Positions 1 through 53,609 of a DNA stretch of 64,000 bases are shown in pieces. Numbering within the stretch: position 1 is the first letter of the stretch; each line of letters starts with the position of its first letter. The stretch spans positions 20,499,427 to 20,563,426 of the forward strand of contig OZ012688.1 of assembly GCA_963942565.1 (NCBI GenBank). The letters are read 5' to 3'. A program made the position numbers and the translations under genes. The notes beneath the pieces are model-generated. The model worked only from the letters and a program-made list of their open reading frames with translations. It was not told the origin of the DNA and did no database searches. The DNA is from Maea johnstoni. Taxonomy: Eukaryota; Annelida; Polychaeta; Spionida; Magelonidae.

Positions 1-144
1 AGTTACTATAATACGTAAAAAGATAAAAGGTTATGGGCCCAAATTGCTATTGATTGTAGTTTTAACATGGTGAGCTTCTCCAGGAGGAAGGAACATTGTA
101 AAAAGTTTAACAGTAAGAACTGCCATAACAAAAAACATACAGGA
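1..144. other. Unassigned left flank
   Basis: I see no gene, repeat or motif here; it borders the TACC-ended element that begins at 145. Confidence 0.5.
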
Positions 145-637
145 TACCAAAATTTCGCGTGTATAAGACGCACTTTTTTACACTAATTTTTACACTCAAA
201 TCGGGGGTGCGTCTTATACACAAAGCTAGAAATCTAGGGTGTTTTACATCGACTTACGAGGCCACTCGGAGATCGCCAATTACAATTATAATGCGGCCAA
301 GACAATGCCCATCGACGTACGCCTCGTCATTGATGAATTGTAATTGACGAACCACCCTCCGCTAGAATTTACTGATTACAATCCATGTGACATGCCTAGG
401 ACAATGGGTAGTGGGCACCGACACAGGGTGATAGGCATTGATGTCACATTTCACTCATCTCAATATGCGTTTTACTGGCTTTCTAGCGTTATTCATGAGG
501 AGATGATTTCCTACAATAATTCCGAAAAGGGGGTGCGCACTATACACAAGGCTACGGTCTATACATCATTTTAAAGGCCTGGACAAGGGGTGCGTCTTAT
601 ATATACGGGTGCGTCTTATACACGCGAAATTACGGTA
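145..637. mobile_element. MITE with TACC(GT)A-type terminal inverted repeats
   Basis: The two ends are inverted copies. The left end reads TACCAAAATTTCGCGTGTAT and the right end, read on the other strand, begins TACCGTAATTTCGCGTGTAT; the match continues through ATAAGACGCAC. Further copies of the GGGTGCGTCTTATA motif lie inside near both ends, so the termini are partly duplicated. There is no transposase-sized ORF, so this is a non-autonomous DNA element of about 493 bp. The superfamily is not settled, and no target duplication longer than a few bases is clear. Confidence 0.7.
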
Positions 638-878
638 ACTGATCCAGTAAATTAGAGAAGGAAACGCATTGGTATATTGTCACAAACAACTTTTATGTAA
701 ACTTTAAGATAACAGAATATACCTTTTCCAAATACATTCATTTCAAACTAATACAAACTAGAACCATGACCAAAAGTACCCTCTTCAAAATATATTTAGT
801 AAATTGCCGGAACTGCTTTTTTTCTATTATCAACATGAAACTACATTTGAATCACTTATGCATATTCATATTGTTAAA
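638..878. other. Unassigned sequence
   Basis: Nothing recognised between the MITE and the microsatellite. Confidence 0.5.
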
Positions 879-1771
<893 letters not shown>

Positions 1772-2280
1772 AGGGAGACCTGCATAAGGGGAGTGATAGT
1801 TTATGATTAGAGTAATTATCTATTTACGCCTGTTGTATTCATTATACACTTAGAAAAAGGAGTAGTCCTGAATGAATGAACTTGGCAGTATTCCAATGGA
1901 TTTTGATATTCTACATAATAATCAATCTCCTTCCAATATCAAACACTTAGCTTGAATCAGAATAGACTAAGGACGTATGGAGCTTTGTTGTGAACTTCCA
2001 TCAATTCACCTTTCAGAATCATATATCAACCTCTCAGAATCCTATATAACCTCTTAGTATTCTTATATTAACCTGCTGCTTTCTAGGGTAGGGAGAGTTG
2101 AGCATTGCATCCGACGATTATGCCCATGGTGCAATTCCCAATTCTCCCTACCCCTAAGTGCATGATGCAATCACCAATTTCCTGCGAGTTTCTCTCGAGC
2201 TTTTCTTTCGAGTTTGTTCATTTTTATTACCTATGCAGAGGTCGAGGGGGCAATCATGAGATAAAGTCGTTTTCAACTGT
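1772..2280. other. Unassigned sequence
   Basis: No coding potential, splice pattern or known repeat was recognised. Confidence 0.4.
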
Positions 2281-2393
2281 TTTGAAGTATGATACAACTT
2301 ATATCTCGCGATCAGAGGGCTGTATCACCCTCGACTGCGCCTCGGGTGATACAGCCCTCTGATTGCGAGATATAAGTTGTATCATACTCCAAA
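2281..2393. repeat. Foldback (near-perfect inverted repeat)
   Basis: The arm at about 2281-2330 (containing TATCTCGCGATCAGAGGGCT) is followed after a 13-base spacer by its reverse complement at about 2344-2393, with only two or three mismatches. It would form a hairpin of roughly 50 bp and is probably a small foldback MITE. No target duplication was identified. Confidence 0.75.
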
Positions 2394-2406
2394 ACTGCTG
2401 ATAACT

Positions 2407-2515
<109 letters not shown>

Positions 2516-2524
2516 GATTTTTTG

Positions 2525-2530
2525 TTTATT
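2525..2530 (-). terminator. Candidate poly(A) signal AATAAA of the xylosyltransferase gene
   Basis: TTTATT on the plus strand gives AATAAA on the coding strand about 660 bases after the stop codon at 3193. It is only one possible signal in AT-rich DNA and would need transcript ends to confirm. Confidence 0.2.
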
Positions 2531-3192
2531 ATCCTGGTAGTCAACTATGATCATCGTTTAACTACATAATAATTATTTGTTTGTACATATAGAAACAGAA
2601 GGCTTGGGCTACATTGCCACCTGTTAAAAATAAACCTTTTAGTATAAAATACCAACATTTCAATCATTCGAAGTATTCTACAAGATGCAATATGTAATAC
2701 TATTCTCAGTCTCAGAAAAATTTCCTACGACTGAAGCCAATTCATAAAAGTACATGAAATAATTATTATCCAATCAGCCCGTAAGAATTCCAATAAGGCA
2801 GCGCGCATGGTCATACCTCGTAGGCACATAAAGAAGGGCTATGAGGTCCCACCAATGACTACTGGACAATGTAACAGTCAAGCATGAATAACTATCATTT
2901 GATTAAAGGTTCCCTCCAGGGACATTTGCTTATAGTATACTGTATACAGCAATAGTAACCAAGTCCTGCTCCTAATGATATGTTGCTAACCAGCGACCGG
3001 TAGAGTAGACTGCCTAGATGAGATGATTAAACATGCATATCCGTGACTAAGAAAGCTGGCTGCTACTTTTACACCAAAGATGATGCCCAGGCAACCGGCC
3101 AAAGATTTGGCAGTTGGTTATAGATTATAGCCTGCGGGTTAAGTGTAGGAATCAAACGTTGGCACTGTAGTATCCATATCACACATATTTTG

Positions 3193-26607
<23,415 letters not shown>

Positions 26608-26739
26608 GTTGACCTGTGACCCATCCTCAATGGACATGTATCTTGGGAGGTACCCGGTAAGTTAAGATGAGCCCAGTGCCACACGCATGCGCCAGTGTTG
26701 ACTCAGTTGTGATTAAGGCGACCATGCATGCATATATTG

Positions 26740-26900
26740 CTTGCTGGACACGACGCAACGCCGTGAATAGGTCGCCCGGCCGCCGAGTGGTCAGTCTGTT
26801 GTCCACGCATGACGTAATGGGTCGAGAAGTAATAACAGACGGACGTGACAGTGGTGGCAGCAGTGAGTACCTCACAAGCGGTATTTCGTCGAACCCCTTG
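26740..26900 (-). promoter_or_regulatory. Candidate CpG-rich promoter region of GXYLT
   Basis: In this otherwise CpG-poor window, 26740-26900 is locally rich in CpG (GGTCGCCCGGCCGCCG) and lies 130-290 bases upstream of the GXYLT start codon. It contains a CRE-like TGACGTAA at 26810-26817. No TATA box is evident. The assignment is by position and composition only. Confidence 0.3.
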
Positions 26901-27770
26901 AACCATGTCTGTGTCTACAGCTCGAGCAAGTGAAATCAGGAAATATCATACAGTCACATGGTATAAATGGTGCATTCTTATTAGACAAACAGTACGAAGC
27001 AATAATGATACAATTATGAAACCCGACCAATATCACCACATTTTCACCCGTTTTTTTAAATATATATATATATCAATCACTTACAAAAACCTTTTCTGTT
27101 GACAATAGATCCAACCGTTTGCACCACTAGTACCGTGGCAAAAACAGGTAATGTGTCAATTTCCATGGTCTGACCACTCGTGAGTGGTAGACCCGTGGCA
27201 GAACTGTGGTTGACATTATAATTTGGAAATTTCCCATTATTGAAGGCCTTATGCTTTCTATTTTCTTGTTGGCCGAAATATGAGCCACATGTTTATCGGT
27301 CTCCTATACCGTTTGGCTCTACCTTTGTGAAGGCTTAGATTGATGATGGACATTCTTGGTCGTACAGTCGAGGGCCGCCATAAAAGAGACTAGTTCACTC
27401 AGTTGGACACCGATGTATCTATATCTGTTCTCAGCTTCAATGGCGTTTACTTAACGCCATTGTAGTTTTCTCCATGGATTTCCACTTAAATGGGTATAAT
27501 CCTCTACACCGTTGTTAAGAAGGTGCGGACATTCCGAGTCGTTTCAATTTCGCCTCAATGAGTTATTTTTGTACGGCGGAATCTTTATCTGCTATTCTAG
27601 TGCACGATTTTTATCGGGTATTCCAGTGCAAATCAATTTGCCGCTCAGAGCAGCAATCATGAGTCACTAAAAGACTTGGAAATCGCAACATAAGGGAGTT
27701 ATGGTGCGAAATATATGAATGTGACATCTTGCACGGACAGGCCTGCAGACACGCATGTGTGTATATACAG

Positions 27771-27774
<4 letters not shown>
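26901..27774. other. Intergenic sequence
   Basis: Nothing recognised; no long ORF. Confidence 0.4.
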
Positions 27775-29045
<1,271 letters not shown>

Positions 29046-29277
29046 TTAATCCATTCATGCTTAAGGGTTCCTCTAAAAATTGTTGTCTTAATCTATAATA
29101 CTTATGATAATAACTTAGGAATTAACAAGTATTTTACAAAATGTTTTAAAGTAGATTTGTTGGTAGCATTCTCATTATCATTTCTCCTGCAAAGCTTCGC
29201 CCAAAAATACTTTCACATTTAGGATTTCACCACTATTGTAAGGCTGCTTTTGGCTGCTCCAAGCATTGATGGGTTAA
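29046..29277. mobile_element. TTAA-flanked MITE, family A copy 2
   Basis: It begins TTAATCCATTCATGCTTAAG and ends CCAAGCATTGATGGGTTAA, with the family's inner words CAAAATGTTTTAAAG and AAGGCTGCTTTTGGCTGC. Confidence 0.7.
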
Positions 29278-29849
29278 ATGTTATTGTATTTGTGGAGTTG
29301 AGTTTGAAGTAGTCAGACCGCCTGTTCAGACCAATGCGTTCATTTAGCTTTCAAATGACTTGGCAGGGTTTTAGTAGGTAACAACTAGTGAAACAGATCT
29401 TACAAGGGGTTGGATCCATAATTTCAACTGGTCAGTCATGAACTAGCCTAAATATGGCTGAAAAAGTGCCGATAATCAAATCCTACCAATTGACAAGCAT
29501 GAGAGTGGTGTCCTAAGCACTGATGGGACTTGTATTAACCCATTGAGGCTCACAGTACCCCATGAGAACTGTCATCTACAGCAAGTATGCCTTCAAAATA
29601 AAGCATGCTTTCTTGATGCAGATAGGTTAAGCAATTCCCTTTCGAATATTTCCAAATGGATTTTTCTCGAGAATGATATTGCCAACATAGTTGGTGGATA
29701 ATATTTGCACAGCTGCAGTGATAGAAGGGTTAGCATCCACCTCGCTAGCCACCTACGCAGCTGTTCTCTTTATCCAATACAGTGCTACAAGAGCTATTCA
29801 CCCTTTCAGCCTCCCAGTCCGTAAACTTGCGATAAGTAGATAGACCCTA
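29278..29849. other. Intergenic sequence with repeat fragments
   Basis: 29395-29475 carries a SINE-tail-like phrase (CTAGCCTAAATATGGCTGAAAAAGTG). 29534 begins a TTAACCCATTGAGGC that may be one end of a family A MITE. No genes. Confidence 0.35.
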
Positions 29850-30200
29850 TGGGAGCTAAGCCGTGGAGTGAGCTGTTGCCATTGGCTGCTCACTAACACC
29901 CACCAATGCCACCATACAAATCCTACTCAACGGCTGTCATGTGGGTTGAGGCTGCAGTTTTCCTAGGGTAGTCCAGTTTCCACAACCATTTGCAACTGGC
30001 TAGTTCCAAAATTAGCCTCTATGTGGCAGAAAAAGTGATGATAAACTAAATTCCAAATCTGCATTTAGCCTGAAGTGTTGCAAGTCTAGGCTGAGCATTC
30101 TCAAAGAACTATGAGTATGACTTGCTAGTGGTCTATGTAGCCTGTAACTAGGGGTGGTGGGGGGGGGGGGGGGGGGTGCCTTTCAGCCATCACAGGCCAA
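29850..30200 (+). mobile_element. Old SINE/R1-like repeat with poly(G) insertion
   Basis: TTGGCTGCTCACTAACACC and TTAGCCTCTATGTGGCAGAAAAAGTGATG match the SINE body and end; from 30130 onwards the text follows R1 (CTATGTAGCCTGTAAC, GCCTTTCAGCCATCAC). A run of about 20 G lies at 30156-30176. Confidence 0.45.
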
Positions 30201-30399
30201 GAGAAGCAGGGCATGTTTACACAAGACCTGTATGCGATATCTACAGGCTTTGACCACTGTAATAATACTGCTCACTCATTGGCTTACAACCCTTTCATGC
30301 TGAGAATTCTTCATGAATGCTGCTACCTGGCACCTCAGATGAAGAAAAGAATGGATATGTAGCGAGAGACCAATTACTATATGCGCTATAGTGAATGGC

Positions 30400-30600
30400 T
30401 GGACACGCCAGTCTGGCATTAGCGTGAGGTCAAGAGAGAACAAGGAGCAATCAGGTCTCTTGTATCGTTTACATTACAGAGAAACATGCGTAGAAATATG
30501 CGCAGAGCACGACTTTTGGGCTATTCCTTGAGGCTAGCCTGTTCAGGTTGACCGACTGGTTTCATATCCACTTGTTTTATCTATCTAAGCTGGCACTAAA
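30400..30600 (+). repeat. Dispersed repeat R2, copy 2
   Basis: It matches 20396-20600 in block order, ending GTTGACCGACTGGTTTCATATCCACTTGT. Confidence 0.55.
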
Positions 30601-32617
30601 ATACATTCAGAAACCACTTGAGAACTTGTGCCTGCCTGTTCTAACTAAGGGGCGTTTCATCCTATCATGCCTCTATTGCCCTCAAAGGATCCACCACTAC
30701 TAGAGTACCTTATTCTGACAAAAAAACTTTTTGAAAATACCTCAAGTAGAACTAGAAGTCTCCTACTGAACACACCAACAAGTCGTCATCATTAAGTTTG
30801 AGGATTCAAGCTATATGACCTGATTGGTATCCTATTAACAGTAACTCGGGGAATGATGGTTTTGGCTCTTCTATTATTGTATAACCAGGTTTCCATATAG
30901 ACAATGACCTATTAATAAAGACTACCTGAATTTGGAAAAAAAGATGTCCAATGGGCAAACTTACACCAGTTGTAACTTGCCTAACCTGACTTCCAAGTTT
31001 TTTATGGACTGATGGTATCATTAATCTGTAAAAGAAGCACTGCTTTCAACCAAACCAAGAACCTTCCTTCAGGTATTTTGTTGAGAAATCCTACTTTATT
31101 ACTTTGTGATAAGTAAGAGAGGTACAAGACAACAATATTGAGGGGAAACCGAAACATAAAGGGTAAAGAATAGAGTTTGGGTTGGTATGCCCTGCGAGAA
31201 TAACTTATTCTGATAATTCAAATCGGCATCCTGGAAACTTTTCTCTCCTTTTAAAGAGTATCCATGTCAGTTCTGAGCAGAAGTCTGGTAGGGGTCTGAC
31301 GACAACCAAATGCACACACGCTGCACAAGTACGGCCTGTATCTCCTGAAATGTATGAGCCTACTCAATCTTTCACTAGCCCAAATTAAAACCTTTCGAAA
31401 TGTGACAATTCAATCTTTTAATTGACAAATTAATTAATAGATCTGCTAAAATATTTATTAAATGATAATAACTTAATTCTTTCCTTTTGACGGTAGAGGT
31501 ATTTGATGATTTTTCGCTGGTCTGAGCTTGGCGGACTCGTGCTATTGTTGAACCCTGTCACATTGCCTGCCCACCTCCCCACTCATCTTCATAAACAGCG
31601 TAACTACTACTGCCACGACCCCCGAATACTTACAGCCTCAGAAACGCAAACAACTTAAATAACCACAAATATAGATGTGTCGCATCACAAACATACTAAA
31701 ACATGGAGTCTTTGCTCAACGACTCGACAGCGTCCCAAAAGTGATAAAAATCTTACCAAAAGAATATAGGGACGCGGTATATATTACTCATAAAACAGTC
31801 GAACATCAAACATCAATAAAATGGCATATCATTGTGTGCAGTGCGGCTTAAGTGTTCAGGTGGAAACAAAATAACAGTTCCATATAAGGATAATAGATTA
31901 AGAACATGTGACACGACTGAACCAATGGTTTGCCAGTGGAACATAATTAACATACGCCTCCCACCAAACACCGTGGGATGTTGAATACTTATGAAGTACA
32001 GTTTACATCACTTTGTTGTACCGAGGCCACATCAATACAATGAAAAGTGTGATTATCATAGTAGTGGTTGCACATTAAATCTCATGATACGAATACATAT
32101 TACGCTAGGAGTACCAGGGTCTGACATAACTACTCTCAAACCTACTTGCCCTTAAGGGTAACGTAAACTCCAGTTTCCACTTACCCTTCACATCCGTTTC
32201 AAATTCTCAAACCTACTTGCCCCAAAGGGAACGTTAATTTCACTTACCCTCCAGCAACTTTAAATATTTCAAATTTACTTGCTCCATAGAGAAAATTAAC
32301 AAGTCTTTATTTGCCCTCCAGGATCTTTTAACCAACCCTACATTTTTCAGTGTTCACAAATGATGCATTTATGAAATTCTACATGCAATCTACTCCTGAT
32401 GACAGTAACCATCTTGAAATGAAGCAAGTAATTTGCCATTTTGTTTTCACATTTTTCTGTTTAGGAAGTGATAGAAGAATAACAGCCTGCCCTGTAGGGG
32501 AAGTCTTTCCTTAAGTTCATTTTTTGTGATCTTCACTTGCGCGAGAGAATTGGAAGTGCAGTTATGCCAGACCCTGAGTACTTGTTCAAGTCTCTCACTT
32601 GTTGACCCCGTGAGCCG
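30601..32617. other. Intergenic sequence
   Basis: No gene was found. 32120-32340 contains three degenerate units starting CAAACCTACTTGCCC, about 80 bp apart. Confidence 0.35.
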
Positions 32618-32849
32618 TTAACCCTATCATGCCTCAGGCTCTCCTTCACAGAGATCTTCTGGATCTTAAATATTTTGACACATAAATTAAGAAATTAGCA
32701 TTAATTTGCAAAATATTTCAAGGAGAATAACACATTGAATTTTGATTGACATTTCTCTTTCAAATATTTTTTCTGATTCTGCTTTGGTTTGATAGATAAT
32801 ACTAATATAGTCAGGCTATCTAGGATCAAAGCAGGCATACATGGGTTAA
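32618..32849. mobile_element. TTAA-flanked MITE, family A copy 3
   Basis: It begins TTAACCCTATCATGCCTCAG and ends GGCATACATGGGTTAA. Its right TTAA (32846-32849) is also the left TTAA of copy 4. Confidence 0.65.
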
Positions 32850-33074
32850 CCTATTCACACTCAGAGATCCCCTAGAAAGTACCGTCTGCTTCTTTCATAC
32901 TTTTCAAAATAACTTGGGAATAAAGCAAAAGTTCACAAGATATTTGAAGGAGAGTTGTTGTTTGACTTCTCTGTAACATTTCTACTTCCAACTATTTTCC
33001 AAAAAATGCTTTTGTTAGAAATATTTCCAAAATTGTCAGGCCTGTTTTGGCCGCTCTGAGTGTTAATGGGTTAA
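32846..33074. mobile_element. TTAA-flanked MITE, family A copy 4
   Basis: It begins TTAACCTATTCACACTCAGA and ends GAGTGTTAATGGGTTAA, and includes CAGGCCTGTTTTGGCCGCTC. It abuts copy 3 at a shared TTAA. Confidence 0.75.
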
Positions 33075-33434
33075 GATCTTCACCATCCTCTAACTTCCCC
33101 AAGTTCATCCAGGCCAGCAGATGCTTAATATCTATAAATTGCCATGTACAATATTCAGAATTTCCTACCAGGTTTCTCACTGTTTTCCTTCAACCATATT
33201 TACCAGGCACAAATGTAAAGAATTGAAAAGAAGTGTTATCCTTTTTATTCATAGAAACAAAACATCCATCACATAAATGTCAATTTTGTTGGTAATTAAT
33301 ACTATACGTGTTAAATGATGCCACAGTATACTGCTGAAATTTAGAAATCGAAATTGGTATCCTGCAGAAGTGAATCAAGAGTGGCATAAACTTTTGGGCC
33401 GTATATTTGTGATGATAGTTGGCTACATTTAGGG

Positions 33435-33747
33435 CATGGTCTTAGCCAGCAGGGCGTCTGGATGTCTTTTTGGACACCCAAACCCTTAAAAGCATCCCTC
33501 AGGACACCCAAAATACTTTGTGAAGAATTTCTTAAAATGTCAATATCAAGCATATAATTGAATTTTTTCATCTCCATGTAATTCCCATGACATTGTATAA
33601 GGATAGTATGCCTTATTTTAATAAATTCATACATGTTAATGGTTGAAATCTGAGTATATTGTGGTCCCCCTTAAAGATTTGGACGTCCAAAAATTTTACA
33701 ATTGCCAATTTTGGGCACCCAGTTTCTAAATCCTGGCTAAGACCCTG
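33435..33747. mobile_element. hAT-type MITE with exact 8-bp target duplication
   Basis: The left end CATGGTCTTAGCCAG and the right end (inverted) CAGGGTCTTAGCCAG form 15-bp terminal repeats with one mismatch. ATTTAGGG flanks both sides exactly (33427-33434 and 33748-33755). CAGGG-type ends plus an 8-bp duplication define hAT elements. Inside, GGACACCCAAA-type words occur in both orientations. It is 313 bp, with no transposase. Confidence 0.88.
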
Positions 33748-33755
33748 ATTTAGGG

Positions 33756-34344
33756 TGAGGGTGCAGGTGGGGGGTTCTGCAGCTGTTTGTACACGTTCTA
33801 CTCGTTCTTGTTCAGGGTGATCACTGGTTTATTCTCAGTAACTCCCCTTACTGGAACCACGAGACTGGCCGCGTACTACAACCCAATAGAGGTGTCTAAC
33901 TATCACATCGTTGAAGCAGCGCGAGACAGAGGCTCCAAGTCACGTCACAGGCAAAGTCCAACTAGCATCACTGAACTCGGCTAATTTGTGGACAGCCTGG
34001 CAAGTGGAGAACTTCAGTTACTTTCCAAATTATTTGTTTTTGAAACAGATTTCTATAAACATGTCCACTCAATTAATTTATAATTTCTTTGAAGTGAACA
34101 AGGAGGTTGATAAAAGGACTAAAATGATAGTGACATTTTCGGAACCAATTCTTGTATGTCAGCCAAGAAAAAAGCTTTGCTCCAGCAGTGGTAGACGCCC
34201 CTGCCCCACCAAACAGGAATACATGTGGACTCCCAATCAAAGTATCTTAACATATCGAGTCATGATTATGATCATCATCTGGATACCTGAGCATCTACCT
34301 GGGAAATTTGACACCCACACGTTCACAAATACTCATTTTGAGCA
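33756..34344. other. Intergenic sequence
   Basis: Nothing recognised. Confidence 0.4.
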
Positions 34345-34557
34345 TTAACCCTTATGCTGCTGGTGGCTAATTTGGCCAATACAAAATGATGCAAAAATCC
34401 TTAAAAATGACCGAAACCCTGGCAAATGGGTACTCATATGAGAGTACTCAGCGAGGGCTATCTAATGAGTACCAACATGACAAGGTTTAAATGAAATTCA
34501 AAAATCTTTGCATTTTTGTGTTTTGGATGAAAGTAGCCTCAGCATTGGAAGGGTTAA
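34345..34557. mobile_element. TTAA-flanked MITE, family B copy 2
   Basis: It begins TTAACCCTTATGCTGCTGGT and ends CAGCATTGGAAGGGTTAA. Very similar to copy 4 at 53397-53609. Confidence 0.8.
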
Positions 34558-35530
34558 GTCGGAGAGTGCTAGCCCAGCCTCAGGTTCACACCATACCAGT
34601 TAGTCCGCTCAGCAGGGTGAACTGGTCAAGCAGCATGGCTGTAAACAGAGGAAGAAGAGATAGACTTGTCATACCCAGGGCTTGTGTGTTTTAGGAAGGG
34701 AGTTTATTTTAAACAGAGTGATAGATCTACCTCATTAGTTTTAAGAAAAAACTAAAGGAAGGTCACAATTTTTTTGCAAAGGAAAATAACATTTTGAATT
34801 GTGAAGGTTGGTTCTGGGAACACTCTCTGTATCCAAGCTTAGAGTTCCCCTAGTGTAAAAGTATCTGAGAATTTTTTATAATTGATTTCAAATAGGGTAT
34901 ATATTCCTGAAATATTTGAAGAAAAATGTCCCCTTGGGTTATGATCAACAATTTTCTCTAAAGATGATTTGCCATAAAAATACAAAGTTTATTTTAATAG
35001 TATGTCTTTGACCAAATTACATTTTAAGCACTATCAGTTTATCAGGAACCAACCTAAAACACTCCTTTTCAAATGTATTGCAATTCTGTTCTATATAATG
35101 ATTTTATTCAAAAGTATTGTAGATTTAGATAAGTGGAACCTAGGATATGAAAAGGTCAACTTAAAGGATGGTTGTGTTGCAGGACCAAGACCTGTACATA
35201 CCTGCTAGCAGTGCTCTAGAATCATGTCTAGATCAACCTATTTACACAACAACATCTGCTGTATCTGCAGTGGCCTTTACAGGGGCCTAGGACCAGGGCT
35301 TATAATCATTCATACCCGCAACAGCTCAAAACAGGTCTGACAATTCGGGGAAATCTTTAAGGCAAAAGCATATACAGGAATGCATTTAAGAGGGAAGTGT
35401 TCATTTGATACTAACAGGCAATCAATACAAATCAAACACATAGCATATCTATGCCCCATTAGCAAGTGATTTTCATAGGAAATATTCCCCTCAGATGACA
35501 CTTGCTATGGGAATTTCAAACATGAATGGG
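34558..35530. other. Intergenic sequence
   Basis: 34815-34975 looks like a decayed, one-ended family A MITE (TTAGAGTTCCCCTAGTGTAAAAGTATC, TGAAATATTTGAAG). Otherwise nothing. Confidence 0.35.
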
Positions 35531-35743
35531 TTGACCCTTTTTGACATGGTTTACTTGAATCATGTTGTGTGGGTGCTAACTTTTGAAAATAATTTTAAAA
35601 TAAAGTTGGAATTTGCAATAAATTTGAAATAGGGTTGTAATTTTATTTCAAATTTTTCCTTCACAATATTTTCAAAAGTATGAAAAGAAATCACTTAAAT
35701 TGTCTGACCTTTTTGGGCTGCAAGAGGCAAGAATGGGTATAAC
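35531..35743. mobile_element. Decayed family A MITE
   Basis: Both terminal TTAA copies are mutated, but the interior order (TTTTGAAAATAATTTTAAAATAAAG, CAAATTTTTCCTTCA, TTGTCTGACCTTTTTGGGC) follows family A. Confidence 0.5.
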
Positions 35744-36120
35744 AGTCCCAACTTATTGCCACCCCGGTGCCTCTTCATCATACCCTCATTAGATCTGCAT
35801 GACACCCCAAAAGGGGCACACAATACATCTTAAAAATACAGTCAAACCTGGTAGGAAAATCATTGGGAGGATGGCCATTCAAAGACAGGCTGTCTTCACT
35901 GAACAATGCAATGAACGTGTAGTGAACTAATGTGAACACCTCTTATTGTGAACACAATATCTGAGTCCCTTTTGTTCCTAATACATTGCGAACAGACCTC
36001 TAAGATGTGAGCACCTCCTAATGTGGACACTTACGACTTAGTCCTGATGTGTTCGTATCCCAGATGGTTTACCATATACATTAGAAAATTTGGCAACTTG
36101 TCTCTGTAGCCAGGTAGTCT

Positions 36121-36353
36121 TTAAACAGCCATTTATGCTTGAGAGTACCCCTAAAAATGTTTGTCTGGTTATAATATACTCTTGAAGATAACCTTTTAAT
36201 GATACACGAATTCACAAAATATTTGAAGGAGAGATGTATCTTGGTTCCTCACGCATGTTTCTCCATCAAACATTTTCCAAAGTTGGCCTAAGTCTGAGAG
36301 TGGTCAGATAATGATCAGGCCATTTTTTGGTGCTACAGGCAAGAACGGATTAA
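36121..36353. mobile_element. Family A MITE, copy 5 (diverged)
   Basis: TTAA at both ends (36121-36124, 36350-36353), with AAAATATTTGAAGGAGAGATG and CAGGCCATTTTTTGG inside. It lies just beyond the MTSS stop codon, so it may be in that gene's 3' UTR. Confidence 0.6.
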
Positions 36354-36558
36354 TGGTGGTTCCCAGAGCAGGTTTGACTGTACATTAGAAACACAGCACT
36401 TCTTTTAGCATCTATGGTATCCGCCTTTTACTCCTCCTCCTCTTCCTCCTCCGGCTATACACACTAATAAATATTCCACTTGACGACAATGGGTTGAAGT
36501 TTTTCGTCTTTCTGCCACAGCTGTAGCCAAGGCAAAAGACAACCCTGAGATCACATGT

Positions 36559-52938
<16,380 letters not shown>

Positions 52939-53396
52939 CTGCCAAAATATATGCAAACAATCGCCTTGCGTCAGTGGTGCTTGTTGTTGGTGGTGGGTTA
53001 GAAACAAGGTTTACAGTTTGTACTGTTGAAGCCAAGGATTCCAACTTAACGTGAATAACTCCTTCGGCCCGGGAGGGCTAGTAACATCATAAAGCTTCAT
53101 GCCCAAATTCAAACTTGCCAGAAACTCATATTAAAAATAAGATATCTACTTGCCCGAACTCAAATAACAAAATAAGATAATTCAACATGAATAAATGATG
53201 TATAGGAGAAGCTGTTATTATGTTTATTGATATTTTCTTTTACTATTTTCAGAAGAAAATATCATCCATTCAGCAGAGCCTCTTATTAAGATACCTCTAG
53301 GTTATTTATTTTTCACTGATGATGCTGATAGCCATCAATATATCTATCATTTTGGCCAGGCTCCTGGAACAGACATGTTACTAGCCCACCAGGCAC
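52939..53396. other. Upstream MTSS intron
   Basis: Nothing recognised. Confidence 0.4.
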
Positions 53397-53609
53397 TTAA
53401 CCCTTATGCTGCTGGTGGCTAATTTGGCCAATACAAAATAATGCAAAAAAACTGAAAAATGACTGAAACCCTGGCAAATGGGTACTCATCTGAGAGTACT
53501 CAGTGAGAGCTTTCTTATGAGTACCAACATGACAGGGTTTGGATGGTTTTCAGAAATCTTTGCATCTGTGTGCTTTGGACGAAAGTAGCCTTAGCATTGG
53601 AAGGGTTAA
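53397..53609. mobile_element. Family B MITE, copy 4
   Basis: TTAACCCTTATGCTGCTGGT to AGCATTGGAAGGGTTAA; both TTAA intact. Almost the same as copy 2. Confidence 0.8.

Noticed and set aside
33341-33634. Minus-strand ORF of 97 codons with several Cys
   Set aside because: It overlaps the hAT-type MITE and its ends; the Cys residues come from the inverted GGACACCC words.
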